Assembly: GCA_947630585.1 (NCBI GenBank)
Contig: CANRIE010000085.1
Span: 1 to 19,836 of the forward strand
Direction: 5' to 3'
DNA from: an uncultured Bacilli bacterium
Lineage (GTDB): Bacteria; Bacillota_I; Bacilli_A; RF39; UBA660
DNA: 19,836 bases
Shown: positions 16,230 to 19,836 of the stretch, piece by piece
Layout: every line of letters begins with the position of its first letter
Position numbering within the stretch: position 1 is the first letter of the stretch
Notes under the pieces: model-generated
Told to the model about the DNA's origin: nothing
Databases searched by the model: none
What the model saw: only the letters and a program-made list of their open reading frames with translations
Made by a program: the position numbers and the translations under genes

Positions 16230-16802
16230 ATGAATAGAGATTTATATATTGATTGTGATGGAGTTATTTACGATAGTGTTAAAGAAGCTTTTTTAGAAAT
16301 GAAAAGTTTAGGAATTGATACTACTAATCAGGATCAAATAACTGAATATTTTAGAAATTGTAATTGGGAAAAACTACTTAGAGATGCAAATATTCTTAAT
16401 GATAGTATTAATAAAATTAATAAATTGGTAGATAGTTGGATGTTTTTAAGTATTCACGTTTTAACCCATGTTTCATCTTTTTATGAAGCAATTTATAAAA
16501 CGGAACTTTTAGAGCCCCAAATGAATAGAGTTGATGTTATTACTCTCCCTTTAGGCTATGCTAAAGAAAAAGTTGTTAATCCAGTTGACAATATTTTAGT
16601 TGATGATTCACTTAGTAAAGTTAAAGCTTGGATTAAAGCCGGAGGAATTGGAGTTTTATTTAGAAGTGATGTTCAAGGAATTATTACTCCATTTGAAATT
16701 TCAGATGACCAAGACTACTTTATTATAAATGATTTATATGATTTATTAAAAGTTCAACATATTTTAAATACTCCTAAGCCTAAAACAAAAACTTATAATT
16801 AA
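16230..16802 (+). CDS. HAD-superfamily hydrolase, 5'(3')-deoxyribonucleotidase-like
   Basis: The 190-aa protein carries the haloacid dehalogenase motifs: motif I DCDGVIYDS with Asp8 (nucleophile) and Asp10, motif II around Thr79 (VLTHVS), motif III Lys112, and motif IV ILVDDS with Asp125 and Asp126. The small helical cap between motifs I and II resembles 5'(3')-deoxyribonucleotidases, which dephosphorylate deoxynucleoside monophosphates, but substrate cannot be read from sequence. No export signal is present. The start at 16230 follows AAAGGAGG with good spacing. It is transcribed alone, divergently from yqfC, and ends in a strong terminator. Confidence 0.88.
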   Translation: MNRDLYIDCDGVIYDSVKEAFLEMKSLGIDTTNQDQITEYFRNCNWEKLLRDANILNDSINKINKLVDSWMFLSIHVLTHVSSFYEAIYKTELLEPQMNRVDVITLPLGYAKEKVVNPVDNILVDDSLSKVKAWIKAGGIGVLFRSDVQGIITPFEISDDQDYFIINDLYDLLKVQHILNTPKPKTKTYN

Positions 16803-16837
16803 AATTACTTAATTTAAGGAACTAAGTAATTTTTTTA
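16802..16837 (+). terminator. Terminator of the HAD nucleotidase gene
   Basis: A perfect 10-bp stem, AAATTACTTA (16802-16811) with TAAGTAATTT (16823-16832), has an 11-nt loop and is followed by a T run to 16836. It begins at the stop codon. The convergent minus-strand gene ends at 16838, and a TTTT tract on the other side lets the same hairpin act for that strand. Confidence 0.85.
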
Positions 16838-17296
16838 TTAAATATTTTTTTCAATTATTTTAGAATTAATTAATTTTTTTAATATCTTTCTCTTTTTATG
16901 ATTTAAAGTATCTCTGAAGAATTCAATTTCAACCGTTTGCCAAATTAAAACCCAACCTCCAATTAGAAATAATTCTTCAATTAAAGCTCTATCATTAAAA
17001 ATTCTTGATATAATAAGCATTAAAACACCAATAAAAAAATAAACAACTTGCATTTTATTATTATGATAATGTTCATTTAACTCTTCTTGATATTTAGTTT
17101 TTAAACTAGTTCTTAAAATACTTTCTAATTTAATATCAATTGCTTTATTTAAAACTATTTCAACTTCATCATTATCTAAGATATCTTTTGAATTATCTAA
17201 AATATAATTGATTAAATCACGGGATACTAAATCTTTATTATATTTTTCAAAAAAATCATTGATATCTAAAATATCAGCTTCTATTCTTTTTTTCAT
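16838..17296 (-). CDS. Hypothetical two-helix membrane protein, 152 aa
   Basis: I do not recognise this protein. It has a soluble helical N-terminal region (1-80, acidic and leucine-rich), two membrane segments (about 82-99 and 107-122) joined by a short turn, and a basic C-terminal tail (KKRKILKKLI). The positive tail suggests both ends face the cytoplasm. Its ATG overlaps the stop TGA of the upstream 117-aa gene (ATGA), so translation is coupled. The pair shares a promoter at 17672-17700. No function is suggested by context. Confidence 0.8.
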   Translation of the reverse strand: MKKRIEADILDINDFFEKYNKDLVSRDLINYILDNSKDILDNDEVEIVLNKAIDIKLESILRTSLKTKYQEELNEHYHNNKMQVVYFFIGVLMLIISRIFNDRALIEELFLIGGWVLIWQTVEIEFFRDTLNHKKRKILKKLINSKIIEKNI

Positions 17297-17646
17297 TTTT
17301 CTCCAATCTTTTTAATCTTTATATCTTCAATTATGGTGTCTATACTAATTGCATCTTCAAGACTTTTTTCTTTAGAAATAATATAGATATAGCATAAGTT
17401 TTTATAGTCAATATCTTTTTCTAATTTGTAACAATAATTATTAAATTTAATTATATAATAATATCCCAAATCAGATTTTTTAGGAGCCATATTAGCATTT
17501 TCAGCCAAAAATTCTGTATAAGTATATATGGTTTCTAATAATATATAATTAGTTTCAAAGATATCTTCATAAAATGATGACTTTAAAGTTTGATATTTAT
17601 TTAATATATTCTCTAGCCATTCTAAATCTTCTTTTTTAATTCTCAT
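17293..17646 (-). CDS. Hypothetical protein, 117 aa
   Basis: This is a soluble protein of unknown family, rich in tyrosine, lysine and acidic residues, mostly helical in its first 60 residues and with beta-like stretches (YYYIIKF, LCYIYIISK) after that. Start at 17646 follows an AGTGAGG ribosome binding site. Its stop overlaps the start of the 152-aa membrane protein gene, so the two products may act together. It has its own vegetative promoter just downstream of the rplQ terminator and so is separate from the ribosomal operon. Confidence 0.8.
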   Translation of the reverse strand: MRIKKEDLEWLENILNKYQTLKSSFYEDIFETNYILLETIYTYTEFLAENANMAPKKSDLGYYYIIKFNNYCYKLEKDIDYKNLCYIYIISKEKSLEDAISIDTIIEDIKIKKIGEK

Positions 17647-17671
17647 AGTAACCTCACTTTCTATATTATTT

Positions 17672-17700
17672 ATTATACCTTTAATCTCTTAAGAAAACAA
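17672..17700 (-). promoter_or_regulatory. Sigma-A type promoter of the 117-aa/152-aa pair
   Basis: On the minus strand TTGTTT (17695-17700) and TATAAT (17672-17677) are 17 nt apart, about 25 nt before the ATG at 17646. It starts directly after the U tract of the rplQ terminator. Confidence 0.7.
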
Positions 17701-17701
17701 G

Positions 17702-17736
17702 TTAAAAATAAAAGAACTAGTTATTTAACTAATTCT
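17702..17736 (-). terminator. Terminator of the rpsM-rpsK-rpoA-rplQ operon
   Basis: On the minus strand an 11-bp stem (17726-17736 with 17713-17723, one G-T pair, 2-nt loop) is followed by a T-rich tract (17702-17712). The stem covers the last codons and the TAA stop of rplQ. Confidence 0.8.
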
Positions 17737-18065
17737 ATTATTACTGTTAGGGCGCCATCGCCACGTCTTTCATTAAGTTTTAAAATTCTTGTATAGCCAC
17801 CATTTCTTGTTTCATAACGTTTTGCTAAATCATCAAATACTTTTTTTACACACTCGGTATCATTATGAAGGAAAGCTAGTGCTAATCTTCTTGAAACTAA
17901 GTCGCCACGTTTTCCATAAGTTATCATCTTATCAACAAACTTACGAACTTCTTTAGCTCTAGTTTCAGTAGTTTCAATTCTTTCATTCATGATAACATCT
18001 TTTGTTAAATTTGCAAGCATGCTTTTTCTATGTTTGTTATCACGACCTAATTTTCTATATGCCAT
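17721..18065 (-). CDS. rplQ: 50S ribosomal protein L17
   Basis: L17 is a large-subunit protein near the exit of the peptide tunnel. The 114-aa protein begins [20 protein letters not shown], the typical family start, and ends [11 protein letters not shown]. Length is as expected. It follows rpoA after 12 nt with a GGAGG ribosome binding site, in the standard order rpsM-rpsK-rpoA-rplQ. In many Bacilli energy-coupling transporter genes follow rplQ; here the operon stops with a terminator. Confidence 0.98.
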   Translation of the reverse strand: MAYRKLGRDNKHRKSMLANLTKDVIMNERIETTETRAKEVRKFVDKMITYGKRGDLVSRRLALAFLHNDTECVKKVFDDLAKRYETRNGGYTRILKLNERRGDGALTVIIELVK

Positions 18066-18077
18066 ATCTTTTCCCTC

Positions 18078-19049
18078 CTAATCTTCATCACGTAAACTTA
18101 ATCCCATATCTTTGATTTTGTCTAATACTTCTTTCATAGATTTCTTTCCTAAGTTACGTATTTTCATAAAGTCACTTTGTTTTTTATCAACTAAATCTTT
18201 TAATGTTTTAATGTTAGCCCGTTTTAAACAATTGAAAGTTCTAACTGAGAAATCTAAATCTTCAATAGCTGTTTCTAACTCTTTAGACTTAGTATCTTCA
18301 GTTTTTTCAATCATTAAGCCAGTCATATCTAAAACATTATCCATATCTGCTAATACATTAAAGTGAGCTATTAATATTTGTGAAGCCAAACTAAGTGCTT
18401 CTTGTGGTTTCATACTACCATTAGTCCAAACATTTAAAATTAATTTATCATAATTTTCATTTTGACCAACACGTGCATTATCAACCTCATAAGATACTCT
18501 TTCAATTGGTGAATAAAGTGAGTCGACTGCAATCGTTCCAACTTTTTTGATATCAAGAAGTTTTTTATTTTCTTCACTTCTTACATATCCTCTGCCATTT
18601 GAAACTGTCATTTCCATAACTAGGTGTGCTCCACGACTAAGTGTTGCAATTAAAAGGTCAGGATTAACAACTTCAAGGTCAGGATCAACTATAAAGTCTC
18701 CAGCATGAACTTCTAATTCATCCTCATTACATTCAATATCAAGATGCATAAATTTCATTTCATCAGAGTTATTGTGAACAACAACATTTTTTAAATTAAG
18801 AATAATTGTTGTTACGTCTTCACGAACGCCATTGATAGTTTGGAATTCATGTTGAACTCCTTCTATCTTAACACTTGATATTGCACTTCCAGGAAGACTA
18901 GATAGTAATACTCTTCTTAAAGCATTACCGATAGTATTCCCAAATCCTCTTTCAAGAGGTTCTAACTCAAATCTTCCATAATTATTATTTTCAATATAAT
19001 CTGTTACCTTATAACTTGGTTTTTCAAAAGGTCTTTCAAAATTAGCCAT
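18078..19049 (-). CDS. rpoA: DNA-directed RNA polymerase subunit alpha
   Basis: The alpha subunit nucleates RNA polymerase assembly and contacts activators and UP elements. The 323-aa protein has the N-terminal assembly domain (about 1-235), with GRFELEPLERGFGNTIGNAL near 25-44, then a linker and the C-terminal DNA-binding domain (about 255-318) with SVRTFNCLKRANI and KIRNLGKKSMKEV. The start at 19049 is preceded by an AGGAGG site. It follows rpsK after 15 nt. Confidence 0.98.
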   Translation of the reverse strand: MANFERPFEKPSYKVTDYIENNNYGRFELEPLERGFGNTIGNALRRVLLSSLPGSAISSVKIEGVQHEFQTINGVREDVTTIILNLKNVVVHNNSDEMKFMHLDIECNEDELEVHAGDFIVDPDLEVVNPDLLIATLSRGAHLVMEMTVSNGRGYVRSEENKKLLDIKKVGTIAVDSLYSPIERVSYEVDNARVGQNENYDKLILNVWTNGSMKPQEALSLASQILIAHFNVLADMDNVLDMTGLMIEKTEDTKSKELETAIEDLDFSVRTFNCLKRANIKTLKDLVDKKQSDFMKIRNLGKKSMKEVLDKIKDMGLSLRDED

Positions 19050-19064
19050 TCTTATCCTCCTTTA

Positions 19065-19448
19065 TTAACCACGTGGACGTTTTGGTGGACGACATCCATT
19101 ATGTGGAATTGGTGTTACATCACTAATTGATGTAATCTCAAGTCCTGCTGTTTGTAGTGAACGAATTGCGGTTTCTCTTCCAGGTCCAAGTCCTTTAACC
19201 CAAACTTCTACTTTCCGCATACCAGCATCAAATGCTTTTTTGCCAGCAGCTTCACTTGCAAGTCCAGCTGCAAATGGTGTTGATTTCTTGCTACCTTTAA
19301 ATCCGATTGCTCCAGCACTTGCCCAAGCAATTGCATTTCCATCTTTATCAGATAAAGTAACAATTGTATTATTGAATGTTGCATGAATATGTGCTATTCC
19401 TTCAGGTACATTCTTTTTAACTTTTCTCTTTCTTTGTTTATAAGCCAT
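19065..19448 (-). CDS. rpsK: 30S ribosomal protein S11
   Basis: S11 lies on the platform of the small subunit near the E site. The 127-aa protein shows the family core [16 protein letters not shown], the glycine-rich [14 protein letters not shown], and the conserved C-terminus [13 protein letters not shown]. Start at 19448 follows an AGGAGG site. It lies between rpsM and rpoA as usual. Confidence 0.98.
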   Translation of the reverse strand: MAYKQRKRKVKKNVPEGIAHIHATFNNTIVTLSDKDGNAIAWASAGAIGFKGSKKSTPFAAGLASEAAGKKAFDAGMRKVEVWVKGLGPGRETAIRSLQTAGLEITSISDVTPIPHNGCRPPKRPRG

Positions 19449-19479
19449 AGTTTACCTCCTTTTTTAAATTAATATTAAA

Positions 19480-19836
19480 CTATTTTTTCTTATTTGCAAT
19501 AGTCTTGCCTTTACCTTTACGAGTCCGAGCATTACGATTTGTTCTTTGACCTCTTACTGGTAATCCTTTTTTATGACGAATTCCTTGATATGAATTAATT
19601 TCCATTTTGGTCTTAATATTCATATTAACTTCCCGTCTTAAATCACCTTCTGTTAAATGAAGATTAATTTCATCTCTTAATCTATTTAACTCTTCAGTTG
19701 TTAAATCTTTTGCTTTCTTTGTAGGTTCAACTTTTGCATTCTCGCAAATTGTTTTAGCGAGATTTCTTCCAATACCATAAATATAAGTTAATGATATAAC
19801 GATATGTTTATCATTAGGTATATCTACACCCTTAAT
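19480..19836 (-). CDS. rpsM: 30S ribosomal protein S13, 5' end cut by window edge
   Basis: S13 lies in the head of the small subunit and contacts tRNA and the 50S bridge. The 118 visible codons read from [20 protein letters not shown] at the window edge through [20 protein letters not shown] to the basic tail [12 protein letters not shown] and TAG at 19480. Compared with the usual N-terminus only about three residues (MAR) are missing. It is followed by a 31-nt gap and rpsK. Confidence 0.97.
   Translation of the reverse strand: MKGVDIPNDKHIVISLTYIYGIGRNLAKTICENAKVEPTKKAKDLTTEELNRLRDEINLHLTEGDLRREVNMNIKTKMEINSYQGIRHKKGLPVRGQRTNRNARTRKGKGKTIANKKK

Noticed and set aside
12768..17295. Use of UGA as tryptophan (mycoplasma code).
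   Set aside because: Three genes end with TGA exactly at couplings with the next gene, and tryptophans such as the one in HEWGH are coded by TGG.
18112..18366. A plus-strand 84-aa frame opposite rpoA.
   Set aside because: It is a shadow of the conserved rpoA C-terminal domain.
1..19836. CRISPR arrays, tRNA or rRNA genes.
   Set aside because: No regularly spaced short repeats and no recognisable tRNA or rRNA sequence were seen on either strand.

Overview
The window is chromosomal DNA from a very AT-rich Gram-positive bacterium, most likely an uncultured Bacilli/Erysipelotrichia-like or RF39-type lineage. The grounds are a Gram-positive-type PolC replicase, an RNase J, low-GC Shine-Dalgarno sites (AAAGGAGG, GAGG), the sporulation-type pair yqfC-yqfD, and a ribosomal block ending rpsM-rpsK-rpoA-rplQ. 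UGA serves as a stop: three genes end in TGA placed inside the next gene's ribosome binding site or start (12768, 14157, 17293), and tryptophans are read from TGG. The mycoplasma code is therefore unlikely. The lineage is an inference; no 16S gene is present.

Layout. Positions 1-2806 are plus strand: a terminator from an upstream gene, an isolated 295-aa protein of unknown function with a near-consensus promoter, then RNase J. From 2807 to 13619 everything reads on the minus strand: an unknown 283-aa gene, polC, and behind polC a tandem array of two-gene cassettes. Each intact cassette has a 66-aa gene that overlaps a roughly 765-aa gene by 11 nt. Two cassettes are complete. A third, next to polC, keeps the small gene but has lost nearly all of its large gene. 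Positions 13706-16144 hold yqfC-yqfD-vanZ-like-ybeY on the minus strand. A divergent HAD-type nucleotidase gene follows (16230-16802, plus). Two unknown small genes (16838-17646, minus) have their own promoter. Positions 17721 to the end hold rplQ, rpoA, rpsK and the nearly complete rpsM, all minus strand.

The most interesting part is 2807-8104. The large proteins have a leucine/asparagine-rich, ankyrin-like N-terminal half and a C-terminal half with HEWGH plus a later EMFA(N/D)Y motif. This pattern resembles anthrax lethal factor-like gluzincin metallopeptidases. No signal peptide or membrane segment is visible, so they probably act in the cytoplasm. The two large paralogues have diverged clearly, while the two 66-aa partners are identical in protein sequence and almost identical in DNA. 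The third, collapsed cassette shows that the array gains and loses units. Function is unknown; a regulated protease with a translationally coupled small partner is the simplest reading.

The rest is core biology: replication (PolC), RNA decay (RNase J), rRNA maturation (YbeY), translation and transcription (S13, S11, alpha subunit, L17), plus a hint of spore formation (YqfC/YqfD). No tRNA, rRNA, IS element, phage gene or CRISPR array is visible, and there is no gene-free stretch over 300 bases.
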